This document shows, in pieces, positions 8,975 through 17,199 of a stretch of DNA of 64,000 bases. The translations under genes were made by a program, and so were the position numbers. Source of the stretch: Ruegeria atlantica. GTDB lineage: Bacteria > Pseudomonadota > Alphaproteobacteria > Rhodobacterales > Rhodobacteraceae. Below the pieces are notes generated by a model, which searched no databases, had not been told where the DNA came from, and was given only the letters and a program-made list of their open reading frames with translations. The stretch spans positions 372,001-436,000 of the forward strand of contig NZ_WQFE01000002.1 of NCBI RefSeq assembly GCF_013033965.1. Reading direction: 5' to 3'. Position 1 is the stretch's first letter, and the number at the start of each line of letters is the position of its first letter.

Positions 8975-9322
8975 TCAATCCAACTGGCCGTTTCCGTCCT
9001 GATCTGCCGTCGAGAAATCATCGCTCATCTGCCGGTCATACTCTGATCGTGAGATAAAGTTGTCGTTGTTTCGGTCAACATTTTGAAACTGCTTTATGTC
9101 CAGAAACGGCTTGGCCTCATCCAGGCCCAGTGTTCCGTTCTTGTCCTCGTCCATTTCCTGAAACGCATAGTCGGAAAAAGCGTTGAATTCGTCCTTGGAC
9201 AGGAAACCATCGTTGTTCGCATCAATGGCGTTCAGTTCCTTTTCATTCAGTTCCGCCACCGTTTCCGCCGAGGCTGCACTGGTCATCAGAATGACTGCCG
9301 TCGTCAATATAGCTGTTCTCAT
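8975..9322 (-). CDS. Exported EF-hand calcium-binding protein
   Basis: Signal peptide MRTAILTTAVILMTSAASA, then EF-hand loops: DANNDGFLSKDE, DEDKNGTLGLDE, DRNNDNFISRSE, and a truncated DQDGNGQLD at the very C-terminus, so three full loops and one half loop in ~97 mature residues. The start is ATG 9322 (or the adjacent ATG at 9325), because GAGGAGAG lies right upstream and overlaps the stop of the preceding lipoprotein gene; a longer frame from 9361 has no site. Likely a periplasmic calcium buffer or sensor; partner unknown. Confidence 0.8.
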   Translation of the reverse strand: MRTAILTTAVILMTSAASAETVAELNEKELNAIDANNDGFLSKDEFNAFSDYAFQEMDEDKNGTLGLDEAKPFLDIKQFQNVDRNNDNFISRSEYDRQMSDDFSTADQDGNGQLD

Positions 9323-9332
9323 CATTCTCTCC

Positions 9333-9578
9333 TCAGCACGCGTACCGCTGGCCCGAAACACCGCCCGCTACGGCCCCTGCCGCGGTCAGGATGTCCTTGC
9401 CGGATCCTCCACCGAATTGATTGCCGATCGCTCCGCCGATCAGCGCGCCGCCCAATGTCCCGCCAAGGCAGGCAATTTCATGCTGCCGCGCCTGTTGCTG
9501 CTGCGGTGTCGGGGCAGGGCCACAGGCGGCCAGTGCGCCCGCCGCACCCAGAATGACTGTGATGTGTTTGAGCTTCAT
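9333..9578 (-). CDS. Small glycine-zipper lipoprotein
   Basis: Encodes 81 residues with a lipoprotein signal ending LAAC (Cys19), a Gln-rich spacer, then alternating small residues (GGTLGGALIGGAIGNQFGGG, GAVAGGVSG) typical of glycine-zipper/SmpA-Rick_17kDa-like outer-membrane lipoproteins. It ends in a conserved-looking ...GQRYAC. The ribosome site of the EF-hand gene overlaps its stop codon, so the two are coupled. Role unknown; envelope maintenance is plausible by analogy only. Confidence 0.75.
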   Translation of the reverse strand: MKLKHITVILGAAGALAACGPAPTPQQQQARQHEIACLGGTLGGALIGGAIGNQFGGGSGKDILTAAGAVAGGVSGQRYAC

Positions 9579-9652
9579 CTAAAAATCTCCCTGAATGAAT
9601 AGGGCAAGTATCGACCCATCAGGAATTTGCATCAAGTGAAATAGGGTTAACG

Positions 9653-9675
9653 AGGCCCCGGTTGGACCGGGGCCT
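9653..9675 (-). terminator. Probable terminator after the peroxiredoxin gene
   Basis: Perfect 10-bp stem (AGGCCCCGGT 9653-9662 / ACCGGGGCCT 9666-9675) with a 3-base loop, 7 bases beyond the peroxiredoxin stop. The minus-strand tract after it is only mildly T-rich, so termination efficiency is uncertain; it may act from both sides. Confidence 0.6.
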
Positions 9676-9682
9676 GAAAATC

Positions 9683-10168
9683 TTAGATGGCCTCAAGCAG
9701 GCCCTCGCCAGCGGAAATCTCGCAGGCACCGGGGTTGTCTTCCAGGTTCAGCGCAACGACTTTGCCGTCTTCAACCAGCATCGCATAACGCTTTGAGCGT
9801 GCAATCAGACCAACAGGCGGAGCATCGAAGTCCATGCCAATGGCCTTGGTGAACTCGGATGCGGCGTCGGCCAGCATGGTTAGACCGGCAGCCGTCGCGC
9901 CAGTGGCTTCGCCCCATGCGTTCATCACAAAGGGATCGTTGACCGAGACGCAGATGATTTCGTCCACGCCCTTGGCGCCGAATTGGTCTTTGGTCCGCAT
10001 AAAGCTCGGCACGTGGGCCGAATGGCAGGTCGGCGTGAATGCGCCGGGCACGGCGAAGATCACAACCTTGCGGCCTTTGGTCTTGTCTGAAATCCGAACC
10101 TCTTCGGGTCCTTCTGCCCCCATTTGAGTCAACGTTGCGTCGGGAAGCGTATCACCGGTTGAAATCAT
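9683..10168 (-). CDS. Peroxiredoxin, Prx5 type
   Basis: Thiol peroxidase that reduces H2O2 and organic hydroperoxides. The peroxidatic Cys is in GAFTPTCHSAHVPSF (~residues 43-57), the Prx5/PMP20 signature. Two further Cys occur (IICVSVND; GACEISAGEG), the last a candidate resolving Cys. ATG at 10168 (MISTGDTLPDATL) is chosen because AGGAGGAA lies 6-13 bases upstream; an open frame continuing to 10276 is not family-like. Length 161 residues is typical. Divergent from the ferredoxin-reductase gene with a 99-base gap. Confidence 0.92.
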   Translation of the reverse strand: MISTGDTLPDATLTQMGAEGPEEVRISDKTKGRKVVIFAVPGAFTPTCHSAHVPSFMRTKDQFGAKGVDEIICVSVNDPFVMNAWGEATGATAAGLTMLADAASEFTKAIGMDFDAPPVGLIARSKRYAMLVEDGKVVALNLEDNPGACEISAGEGLLEAI

Positions 10169-10267
10169 CTTGTTCCTCCTGTCGATTGGATTTGCAGAGT
10201 CGGCCTCAGCCGCAATATAGGTGAGCCAGAGAATGAAACCACGGGAATTTGACAGGACAGGACGAAG

Positions 10268-11479
10268 ATGAGCCATATTGTTGTGATCGGAGCCGGGCAG
10301 GCGGGATCATCTCTTGTTGCAAGACTGCGCAAGGACGGGTTTGAAGGCGACATCACGTTGATCGGTGCCGAACAGCATTTGCCCTATCAACGGCCACCGC
10401 TGTCCAAGGCTTATCTGCTGGGTGAAATGGAACTTGAACGCCTGTTCCTGCGCCCCGAGAGCTTCTATGCCGAAAACAACATCACCCTGCGTCTGGGTCA
10501 GCGCGTAACTGCGATTGACCCCAAGGCCAAGACTGTGACCTTGGGTGACGAGGCGATTTCGTATGATGAACTGGCCCTGACCACCGGTTCCGACCCGCGT
10601 TACCTGCCCGCTGCGATTGGTGGTGACCTGGAAGGTGTCCATGTTGTTCGCGACCTGACTCATATCGACGAGATGGAGCCGCGCGTGAAAGAGGGCGCCC
10701 GCGCCCTGATCGTTGGCGGTGGCTATATCGGGCTTGAGGCGGCTGCCGTCTGTGCCAAGCGCGGGGTCAAGGTCACCCTGGTCGAGATGGCGGATCGGAT
10801 TTTGCAACGCGTCGCGGCCCCGGAGACCAGTGATTACTTCCGTGCTCTGCACACGGAATACGGCGCCGACATTCGTGAGGGCGTCGGGCTGGATCGTCTG
10901 GTCGGCGAAAACGGCAGGGTCACCGGAGCCATTCTGACTGATGGCACAAATCTTGAGGTTGATTTCGTAGTTGTCGGCGTGGGTATTGCACCCTCGACTC
11001 AATTGGCGGATATGGCAGGGCTTGAGCTGGACAACGGCATCAAGACTGACGCTCATGGCCGAACGTCTGATCCTTCGATCTGGGCTGCAGGCGATTGTGC
11101 GTCCTTCCCGCATGGCGGTGGCCGCATCCGGCTGGAAAGCGTGCCGAACGCAATCGATCAGGCCGAAATCGTAGCGCAGAACATGCTGGGTGCCGCCAAG
11201 GACTATGTGGCAACGCCGTGGTTCTGGTCAGACCAGTATGATGTCAAATTGCAAATTGCGGGTCTAAATACCGGGTATGACCGCGTCGTGACCCGTAAGG
11301 GTGACGGGCAGACTGTCTCCTTCTGGTACTACAAAGGTGATCAGCTGATTGCGGTTGATGCGATGAACGACCCGCGCGCTTACATGGTCGGCAAACGCCT
11401 GATAGACGCGGGCAAGACTGCTGATCCGACGGTCGTGGCTGACCCTGACGCGGACCTGAAGCCGCTGCTCAAGGCGTGA
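10268..11479 (+). CDS. FAD-dependent ferredoxin/rubredoxin-type NAD(P)H reductase
   Basis: Flavoprotein of the putidaredoxin/rhodocoxin reductase family, passing electrons from NAD(P)H to a small redox protein. FAD-binding GAGQAGSSLVARLR is at the N-terminus, the NAD-binding VGGGYIGLEAAAVCAKRG near residues 150-166, and the second FAD motif IWAAGDCASF near 276. The 403-residue length and C-terminal reductase domain fit. No ferredoxin or P450 is adjacent, so the electron acceptor is unknown. Its last codon overlaps rsmD (GTGA). Confidence 0.9.
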   Translation: MSHIVVIGAGQAGSSLVARLRKDGFEGDITLIGAEQHLPYQRPPLSKAYLLGEMELERLFLRPESFYAENNITLRLGQRVTAIDPKAKTVTLGDEAISYDELALTTGSDPRYLPAAIGGDLEGVHVVRDLTHIDEMEPRVKEGARALIVGGGYIGLEAAAVCAKRGVKVTLVEMADRILQRVAAPETSDYFRALHTEYGADIREGVGLDRLVGENGRVTGAILTDGTNLEVDFVVVGVGIAPSTQLADMAGLELDNGIKTDAHGRTSDPSIWAAGDCASFPHGGGRIRLESVPNAIDQAEIVAQNMLGAAKDYVATPWFWSDQYDVKLQIAGLNTGYDRVVTRKGDGQTVSFWYYKGDQLIAVDAMNDPRAYMVGKRLIDAGKTADPTVVADPDADLKPLLKA

Positions 11480-12036
11480 GGATCATCGCCGGAGAGTTCC
11501 GGGGCCGCGCCTTGGCCTCGGTCGGCAAGGGTGATGTCGGGGCGCACCTGCGCCCCACCACGGACCGGGTTCGCGAAAGCCTGTTCAACGTGTTGAGCCA
11601 TCAGATCGACTTTGATGGGCTGCGTGTTCTGGACCTGTTTGCCGGTACCGGCGCGTTGGGGCTAGAGGCGCTCTCGCGCGGCGCGGCGCATGTGACGTTC
11701 GTGGATGACGGGCGTGTGGCGCAGGGACTAATCCGCAAGAATATCGATCTGACACGCAGCGCTGACCGCACGGACCTGATCCGTCGCGACGCGACACGCT
11801 TGAGCGAGAATACAAACGCGCCCTATGATCTGATTTTTCTGGATCCACCGTACGGAAAGGGGCTCGGTCAAAAGACCGTTGCGGCCCTGACCAACGGCTG
11901 GATCGCTGACGGTACGCTGATCGTATGGGAGGAAAACGCCCCGATGCAGCCACCCAAGGGGTTCACGCTGCAGGACAGCCGAAAATACGGCGACACGCAT
12001 ATCACGCTGATGTGGAGCGGCGATCCGGATGCATGA
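11476..12036 (+). CDS. rsmD: 16S rRNA (guanine(966)-N2)-methyltransferase
   Basis: Methylates G966 of 16S rRNA. It starts with GTG overlapping the upstream stop (GTGA), giving the family N-terminus MRIIAGEFRGRAL. LRPTTDRVRESLFN, the SAM-binding VLDLFAGTGALGLEALSRGA, and the catalytic LIFLDPPYGKGL are diagnostic. Length 186 residues. Overlaps the HAD gene by 8 bases; middle gene of a three-gene coupled operon. Confidence 0.95.
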   Translation: MRIIAGEFRGRALASVGKGDVGAHLRPTTDRVRESLFNVLSHQIDFDGLRVLDLFAGTGALGLEALSRGAAHVTFVDDGRVAQGLIRKNIDLTRSADRTDLIRRDATRLSENTNAPYDLIFLDPPYGKGLGQKTVAALTNGWIADGTLIVWEENAPMQPPKGFTLQDSRKYGDTHITLMWSGDPDA

Positions 12037-12664
12037 TCTGGTCATTTTCGACTGTGATGGGGTTCTGGTGGACAGTGAGCCCCTGTCCAATCAGGTGATG
12101 GTCGCGAACTTTGCCCGATACGGGCTGCCGATCACGGCGAAGGAGTGCCACAGGATTTTCACCGGCAAGACTATGCCAGAAGTACAAGATATCGCACGCG
12201 GTTTAGGGGCCGATCTACCCGAGAACTGGATTCAGGAATTCGATGCAGAAACCGATGCCCGCCTGAGGCAAGGAGTTCCTTTGGTCCCCGGCGTCGCGAA
12301 GTTGCTGACGCTTCTGGACAAGCGCGGGATTCCTTTCTGCGTTGCCTCAAATGGTGGACCGGACAAAATGCGGGTCACGCTTGGGCAGAATGGTCTTTGG
12401 GACCGCTTCAAGGACGTGATGTTTTCGGCTTACACGTTGGGTGTTGGCAAGCCTGACCCCACTATGTTCTTGACAGCGGCACGCAAGTTTGAGGCTGTCG
12501 CGCCAGTTGTAATTGAAGACAGCGCCAGCGGTGTCACCGCAGCAATCCGTGCCAATATGCGCTGTCTGGGCTATGTGCCTGATGGAAAAGGTGCATTTCT
12601 GGCGGACCTCGGGGCAGAGGTTTTCACCGATATGGCCGAGGTTCCAGCCCTTTTGGGAATTTGA
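12029..12664 (+). CDS. HAD family hydrolase (beta-phosphoglucomutase/phosphatase-like)
   Basis: Cytosolic HAD phosphatase of 211 residues with a cap domain. Motif I is VIFDCDGVLVDSE (nucleophile and general-acid Asp), motif II FCVASNGG, motif III GKPDPTMFLTAA, and motif IV VVIEDSASGVTAA. This is the subfamily IA variant 3 pattern of sugar-phosphate phosphatases and phosphoglucomutases. Substrate not predictable. Overlaps rsmD by 8 bases. Confidence 0.9.
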   Translation: MHDLVIFDCDGVLVDSEPLSNQVMVANFARYGLPITAKECHRIFTGKTMPEVQDIARGLGADLPENWIQEFDAETDARLRQGVPLVPGVAKLLTLLDKRGIPFCVASNGGPDKMRVTLGQNGLWDRFKDVMFSAYTLGVGKPDPTMFLTAARKFEAVAPVVIEDSASGVTAAIRANMRCLGYVPDGKGAFLADLGAEVFTDMAEVPALLGI

Positions 12665-12687
12665 CCCTAGCATGTTAATCTCGGCTT

Positions 12688-12867
12688 ATGGACCGAGCTC
12701 TGCCTAAGCCATTCTGGACACTTTCAAAAGACGCCGACACGGCTACGGGCCCCGAGCCTAAGCCAATGCGCGCGCCCGTGTTCATCCACGACGCGGTTAC
12801 GCCGTGGGGGTCCGAGACAATGCTGCTGAAACTCCTGCGCGAGCAGGCGTCAGATCAGGACGAATAG
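12688..12867 (+). CDS. Small protein of unknown function (59 residues)
   Basis: A short frame starting ATG at 12688 (MDRALPKPFWTLSKDADTAT...) and ending TAG at 12867, 23 bases after the HAD gene. Support: codon choice resembles its neighbours (GC-rich third positions), the protein is well-balanced and hydrophilic with a conserved-looking FIHDAVTPWGSETMLLKLL core, and it fills the only gap. It overlaps the 3' end of the convergent methionine aminopeptidase gene by 13 bases. No family recognised and no strong ribosome site seen. Confidence 0.55.
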   Translation: MDRALPKPFWTLSKDADTATGPEPKPMRAPVFIHDAVTPWGSETMLLKLLREQASDQDE

Positions 12868-13667
12868 GTCGGATGGAACTTGTCGCCAGGTGACAGGGTA
12901 AAGATCTCGACCCCATCTGACGTCACACCCACCGAGTGTTCAAACTGCGCGGACAACGATTTGTCGCGCGTTACGGCGGTCCAGTCATCGGCCAGCGTCT
13001 TGGTCTCAGGGCGGCCCAAGTTCACCATCGGTTCGATGGTGAAGAACATGCCCTCTTCCAGAACCGCGCCGGTGCCCGGACGTCCGTAGTGCAGCACGTT
13101 CGGCGGCGCGTGGAACACGCGGCCCAGACCGTGGCCACAGAAATCGCGGACAACGCTCATCCGGTGCGCCTCGACATAGGCCTGAATGGCATGGCCAATA
13201 TCACCGAATGTGTTGCCCGGCTTGACCGCCTCGATGCCTTTGAACAGCGCATCATGGGTCACCTGGATCAGACGCTCGGCCTTGCGCGGCAGTTTACCCG
13301 CCACATACATGCGCGAAGTATCGCCGAACCAGCCGTCTACGATGACCGTGACGTCGACGTTCAGAATGTCGCCATCCTTCAGGCGCTTGTCGCCGGGAAT
13401 GCCGTGGCAGACCACGTGATTCACGCTGATGCAGCTGGCGTGCTGATAGCCTTTGTAGCCAATCGTCGCCGACGTCGCGCCTGCATCCTCGACCATCTGC
13501 GTGATCATGCCGTCGATCGCACCCGTGGTCTGGCCCGGAAAGACATGTTCTGCAATATCGTCGAGTATCCGCGCAGCCAAGGCCCCTGCCGCATGCATGC
13601 CGGCAAAGTCACCCTGTTCATAGATGCGGATGCCGTCCTTGGTCAGGCGGCCACGATGTTCTTTCAT
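12855..13667 (-). CDS. map: Type I methionyl aminopeptidase
   Basis: Removes the initiator Met from nascent proteins. 270 residues; metal ligands appear in GDILNVDVTVIVDGWFGDTS (Asp/Asp), GHGLGRVFH (His), FFTIEPMVNLG (Glu) and SAQFEHSVGVT (Glu). YKGYQHASCISVNHVVCHGIP is the substrate-pocket region. ATG at 13667 begins MKEHRGRLTKDGIRIYEQ. Type Ia, without an N-terminal extension. Confidence 0.95.
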   Translation of the reverse strand: MKEHRGRLTKDGIRIYEQGDFAGMHAAGALAARILDDIAEHVFPGQTTGAIDGMITQMVEDAGATSATIGYKGYQHASCISVNHVVCHGIPGDKRLKDGDILNVDVTVIVDGWFGDTSRMYVAGKLPRKAERLIQVTHDALFKGIEAVKPGNTFGDIGHAIQAYVEAHRMSVVRDFCGHGLGRVFHAPPNVLHYGRPGTGAVLEEGMFFTIEPMVNLGRPETKTLADDWTAVTRDKSLSAQFEHSVGVTSDGVEIFTLSPGDKFHPTYSS

Positions 13668-13859
13668 CGACGCTAAGCTCCAAATATTTCGCGCAGCGCT
13701 CCTTTTACGCTGCTTGTGCAGAAAGTTCCAGAGGGTGTTGGGCCGCGGTTACTATATCTGTGTTTGCGGGCTGCGTATCTCATGTGGACCCACACGGCAG
13801 AATGAATTAGCACAAGACGAATTTCATACGGTTGATTGAGCAAGAAGGAAGGCAGGCCG

Positions 13860-15515
13860 ATGCAGAAAGCTGACCAGTTGAAGGCCGAATTGTCCGGCAT
13901 TGCAGAACTGCTTCAATCCGGTCGGTACGAGAAGGCATTCAAACGGGCAACCAAGGCCGCGAAAAAGTGGCCGAAGGCTGCGGCCTTGCCCCGGCTGGCG
14001 GGTTTGTGCGCCGTGCAGCAGCAGAAGTTCAAGCTGGCGCAGACGTTTTTTGAGCGTGCCTGGCGCCTTGAGCCGGGCAATCAGGATTTGATTCAGAACT
14101 ATGGCCTGAGTCTTGTTCAGGGCGGTGAGTCTGAGGCCGCTTTGCGTTTTATTGACAAAATCGAGGCAAAGGGTCCCTTGGCCCCTGGTCAGCAGTTAAT
14201 CCGGGCGCTGGCCGCGCTGCGCGAACATCGGGCCGCTGAGGCCTTTGCCGCCATCGAGCAGGTTTTGGAACATCAGCCCGAAAATTTGCAAGCCTATTGT
14301 CTGAAAGCGGATATTCTGGACGATATGCAGCACTGGAACCGTGCGCTCGACGTTTTGACTGCGCTAACCAAACAGCACCCAAAGTTTCAATATGGACAGC
14401 TGCGTCTGGCCAAGGCGCATGTGGGGCTGGGGCATCTGGATCATGCGCTGACGCATGGTCGCATCGCGATGGAGTTGGATCCGGATCATGCCGAAACTCT
14501 GCAATTCATGGCGACGCTCCCAAACCTGTCCGATCAGGAAAAGAGAGCGCTGAAAGCACGTATCTCAAAGCTGATCGAGGCTGATCCGGCAAATCGCGAA
14601 GCGGCGGCCATGCTTCATTTCGCGGCAGCCAGTCTTGTGAAATCCGAAAAGGATATCCCGCAAGAAATGCAGCATTTGAACCAGGCCCACAAATTGTTGC
14701 GTAAGGGGTTCGACGGGTGGGAAGATCGCAACGCGCAGCAGTGTCGAGCGATATTGTCGGCACCGCTACCGGTTGAAGCAACCCTGCGCTCGGACCTGCC
14801 GCGACCCATATTTGTCATAGGCTTGCCCCGGTCCGGCACAACGTTGGTTGAACGCATTTTATCCTCGCATTCTGGTGTGCAGGGTCTGGGTGAGCTGCCG
14901 ACCATACATCTCTGGGCCCGGAAAACAGTACCGTCAAATTGGAACGAAGCGCAGGCGTTGTCGGATTTCTACTTCCAGAGCTTGCCCGAGCTTGGTGAAG
15001 GCTCCATGGCTTTTGTCGACAAGGCGCCGGGCAACTACGCCTATGTCGGTGCGATGGCGCAGGCTTTCCCAAACGCCGTCATCCTGAATGTCGAGCGCGA
15101 CCCCAGGGACATCGCCCTTTCGATGTGGCGCGCGCAATTCGGTGCCGGAGGGTTGTATTTCACTCATGACCTGAAATGGATGGCGGCCGAAGCAAACCGG
15201 TATCAGCGCTACATGCGGCACTGGCGTGATATTCTGCCCACCCGTGTTCACGACATTCGCTATGAAACGCTGGTCAACAATTTGCAATCCACCGCCGAGA
15301 AACTGGCCGAGGTTTGCGATCTGGCCTTTGAAGGCGCAATGGTGTCCCCTGACAAATCCGAAAACGTAATTAAAACGGCCAGTAACCTGCAGGCGCGTCA
15401 GCCGGTAAACACATCCTCAATTGGTGGGTGGCAGGCTGTAGCGGATCAGTTTGAGCCATTTGTGAAAGGGCTGGATCCGAATTTGTGGCCAGAGGTGTTT
15501 GAAGGGCAGACTTAA
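13860..15515 (+). CDS. TPR-repeat sulfotransferase family protein
   Basis: 551 residues with two parts. Residues ~1-270 are tetratricopeptide repeats (e.g. GRYEKAFKRATKAAKKWPKA, LAQTFFERAWRLEPGNQDL). Residues ~300-540 are a PAPS-dependent sulfotransferase: the 5'-phosphosulfate loop is FVIGLPRSGTTLVERIL, and the 3'-phosphate site resembles NVERDPRDIALSMW. ATG at 13860 is chosen because GGAAGG lies ~9 bases upstream; a TTG 24 bases earlier is the alternative. No signal peptide. The acceptor is unknown; the TPR half probably recognises a protein or a glycan assembly. Confidence 0.85.
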   Translation: MQKADQLKAELSGIAELLQSGRYEKAFKRATKAAKKWPKAAALPRLAGLCAVQQQKFKLAQTFFERAWRLEPGNQDLIQNYGLSLVQGGESEAALRFIDKIEAKGPLAPGQQLIRALAALREHRAAEAFAAIEQVLEHQPENLQAYCLKADILDDMQHWNRALDVLTALTKQHPKFQYGQLRLAKAHVGLGHLDHALTHGRIAMELDPDHAETLQFMATLPNLSDQEKRALKARISKLIEADPANREAAAMLHFAAASLVKSEKDIPQEMQHLNQAHKLLRKGFDGWEDRNAQQCRAILSAPLPVEATLRSDLPRPIFVIGLPRSGTTLVERILSSHSGVQGLGELPTIHLWARKTVPSNWNEAQALSDFYFQSLPELGEGSMAFVDKAPGNYAYVGAMAQAFPNAVILNVERDPRDIALSMWRAQFGAGGLYFTHDLKWMAAEANRYQRYMRHWRDILPTRVHDIRYETLVNNLQSTAEKLAEVCDLAFEGAMVSPDKSENVIKTASNLQARQPVNTSSIGGWQAVADQFEPFVKGLDPNLWPEVFEGQT

Positions 15516-15621
15516 GGCCAAGTCATAGATCGGTTAAGACCCAAGTCAGCGGGTGTTCGGCCTAGTGCCTTTGATGGCGATCTTCAAGCGGCGCGTCCAA
15601 ATACGTGGCGACTGGACCTTG

Positions 15622-16314
15622 TTACAAGCGCGTTCCTACCCAGACCCCCTCTGGCGAAATCCGAGTGTCATAGACCAACCGTTCAACACCTTTGGCCTGC
15701 GCGTCTTCAAATGCCGCCGCATAGACCGGATCGACATCCGCAGCCAGTGCAAGCCGGTCGCAGTCGGTGCGCTGCACCAGATACAGCATGATCGCCCGGT
15801 GCCCATGTCCTACCATGGCCGCCAATTCGCCCAGATGTTTGGTACCACGCGCTGTGACACTGTCCGGGAACTCTGCCAGCCCAGGTTCGCGGGACAGGGT
15901 AACACTTTTGACCTCGACATAGGCATCTGGCAGGCCCGGCTGAGTCAGCAAAAAGTCGATACGGCTGTTTTCGCCGTATTTGACCTCCGGTCGGACGGAC
16001 TCATATTCGGCGAGTTCAGGGAGTTCGCGTGCTTCCAGCGCCGCGCGCAGGGCTTTGTTGGGCACCGAGGTATCAACGCCTGTGAAATGCCCGTTCTCAT
16101 GATCGACCAGACGCCAGCCGTATTTAAGTTTCTTCTTCGGGTCGTCGTTAGGTTCCAGCCAGATCTTCTCGCCGGGTTCTGCCAGTCCCATCATTGAACC
16201 TGGATTGGCGCAATGGGCGGTTACTTCACGCCCGTCCTCCAACTGGCAATCGGCCAGAAAGCGTTTGTAACGGCGGATCAGGCGGGCGGGGATCAATGGG
16301 GTAGCAAACTTCAT
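15622..16314 (-). CDS. sfsA: DNA/RNA nuclease SfsA family protein
   Basis: SfsA (sugar fermentation stimulation protein) family, with a C-terminal PD-(D/E)XK-like nuclease core. Hallmarks: LIPARLIRRYKRFLADCQLEDG, HCANPGSMMGL near the N-terminus, SRIDFLL and DAYVEVKSVTL (catalytic Asp/Glu-x-Lys), and PDSVTARGTKHLGEL. Length 230 residues is normal. Lies 39 bases downstream of the SDR gene on the same strand, so possibly co-transcribed with it. Confidence 0.93.
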   Translation of the reverse strand: MKFATPLIPARLIRRYKRFLADCQLEDGREVTAHCANPGSMMGLAEPGEKIWLEPNDDPKKKLKYGWRLVDHENGHFTGVDTSVPNKALRAALEARELPELAEYESVRPEVKYGENSRIDFLLTQPGLPDAYVEVKSVTLSREPGLAEFPDSVTARGTKHLGELAAMVGHGHRAIMLYLVQRTDCDRLALAADVDPVYAAAFEDAQAKGVERLVYDTRISPEGVWVGTRL

Positions 16315-16353
16315 GCCTTCCGGCTTAACCCGCGCCCGCCCGCATGGGAAGTG

Positions 16354-17106
16354 TCAGACGAGGCCCGCCATCACGCCGCCGTCCACGTCCCAGACAGCCC
16401 CAGTGACCCAACCGGCACCATCGGACAGAAGGTGGGTGACCGTGTTCGCCACATCTTCGGGCCGGCCAACGCGTCCAATCGGGTGGAAAGCGTCGAAGGC
16501 CTCGGTCAGGGTTGCCTCGATCTGATCCGGTGCGATGAAGGCGCCGTAGATCGGGGTCACCACCACCGCTGGCGAAACAGCATTCACCCGGATGTTATGT
16601 TCCGCAAGCTCCATGGCCAGGTGCTGTGTCAGGGAATGAAGCCCGGCCTTGGCCATCGAATAGGCCGAGGACGGTGTTGCCCGAACCGCCTGTTTCGCCC
16701 ACATAGAGCCTATGTTGACGATATTTCCGCCTCCGTTGGTCTTCATGTTTTCGGCCACGGCCTGCGTGATGAAAAAGGTTGCGCGGTTCAGATCCAGATA
16801 GCTGTCATAATCTTCAACCGTGTGTTCCAGGAACGGTTTTGGCGCGAATGTCCCGGCTGCATTCACCAATCCCTGAATGTGACGCGTGTCCGATTTGATC
16901 CGGTTGATCAACCTTTCGACGTCTGCCGCGTCACGCAGATTCGCGCGGTATGTGTCCGCGTTGTCGCCAAGTCCGGTTTTCGCCGCGTCCAGCTTTTCGG
17001 CGGATGATCCGACAAGGGTCACGTGTCCGCCATTGGCTACGATCTGCTGTGCGGTCGCCAGACCCATTCCGCTGGACCCGCCGATGATAAGTGTTGTGTG
17101 TGTCAT
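16354..17106 (-). CDS. SDR family NAD(P)-dependent oxidoreductase
   Basis: Classical short-chain dehydrogenase of 250 residues. Cofactor-binding GGSSGMGLATAQQI is at the N-terminus, with NAG-equivalent LVNAAGTFAP, catalytic Ser in IVNIGSMWAKQ, YxxxK in AYSMAKAGLHS, and C-terminal GAVWDVDGGVMAGLV. Substrate unknown. It is divergent from a TetR gene with 93 bases between starts, and one of two shared palindromes lies 11 bases before its ATG, so it is probably a direct target of that regulator. Confidence 0.92.
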   Translation of the reverse strand: MTHTTLIIGGSSGMGLATAQQIVANGGHVTLVGSSAEKLDAAKTGLGDNADTYRANLRDAADVERLINRIKSDTRHIQGLVNAAGTFAPKPFLEHTVEDYDSYLDLNRATFFITQAVAENMKTNGGGNIVNIGSMWAKQAVRATPSSAYSMAKAGLHSLTQHLAMELAEHNIRVNAVSPAVVVTPIYGAFIAPDQIEATLTEAFDAFHPIGRVGRPEDVANTVTHLLSDGAGWVTGAVWDVDGGVMAGLV

Positions 17107-17116
17107 GATCAGATTC

Positions 17117-17132
17117 CCTATCTACTGATAGG
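17117..17132. promoter_or_regulatory. Palindromic operator 1 for the TetR regulator
   Basis: CCTATCTACTGATAGG: a 6+6 inverted repeat with a 4-base spacer, 11 bases upstream of the SDR start codon. A second copy, identical except for one spacer base, lies 51 bases away. Two near-identical palindromes in a tetR/SDR divergent promoter strongly suggest repressor binding. Confidence 0.8.
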
Positions 17133-17167
17133 TAGATATATTGAGCTTGGAAAACGGATTACAACCC

Positions 17168-17183
17168 CCTATCTATTGATAGG
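17168..17183. promoter_or_regulatory. Palindromic operator 2 for the TetR regulator
   Basis: CCTATCTATTGATAGG, differing from the first copy only in the spacer; both are followed by TA. It lies 16 bases upstream of the tetR ATG at 17200, where repressor binding would block the tetR promoter (autoregulation). Confidence 0.8.
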
Positions 17184-17199
17184 TAAAAATCAGATAGAA

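Noticed and set aside
10307-11113. 268-codon minus-strand frame opposite the ferredoxin reductase
   Set aside because: Shadow of a conserved flavoprotein gene.
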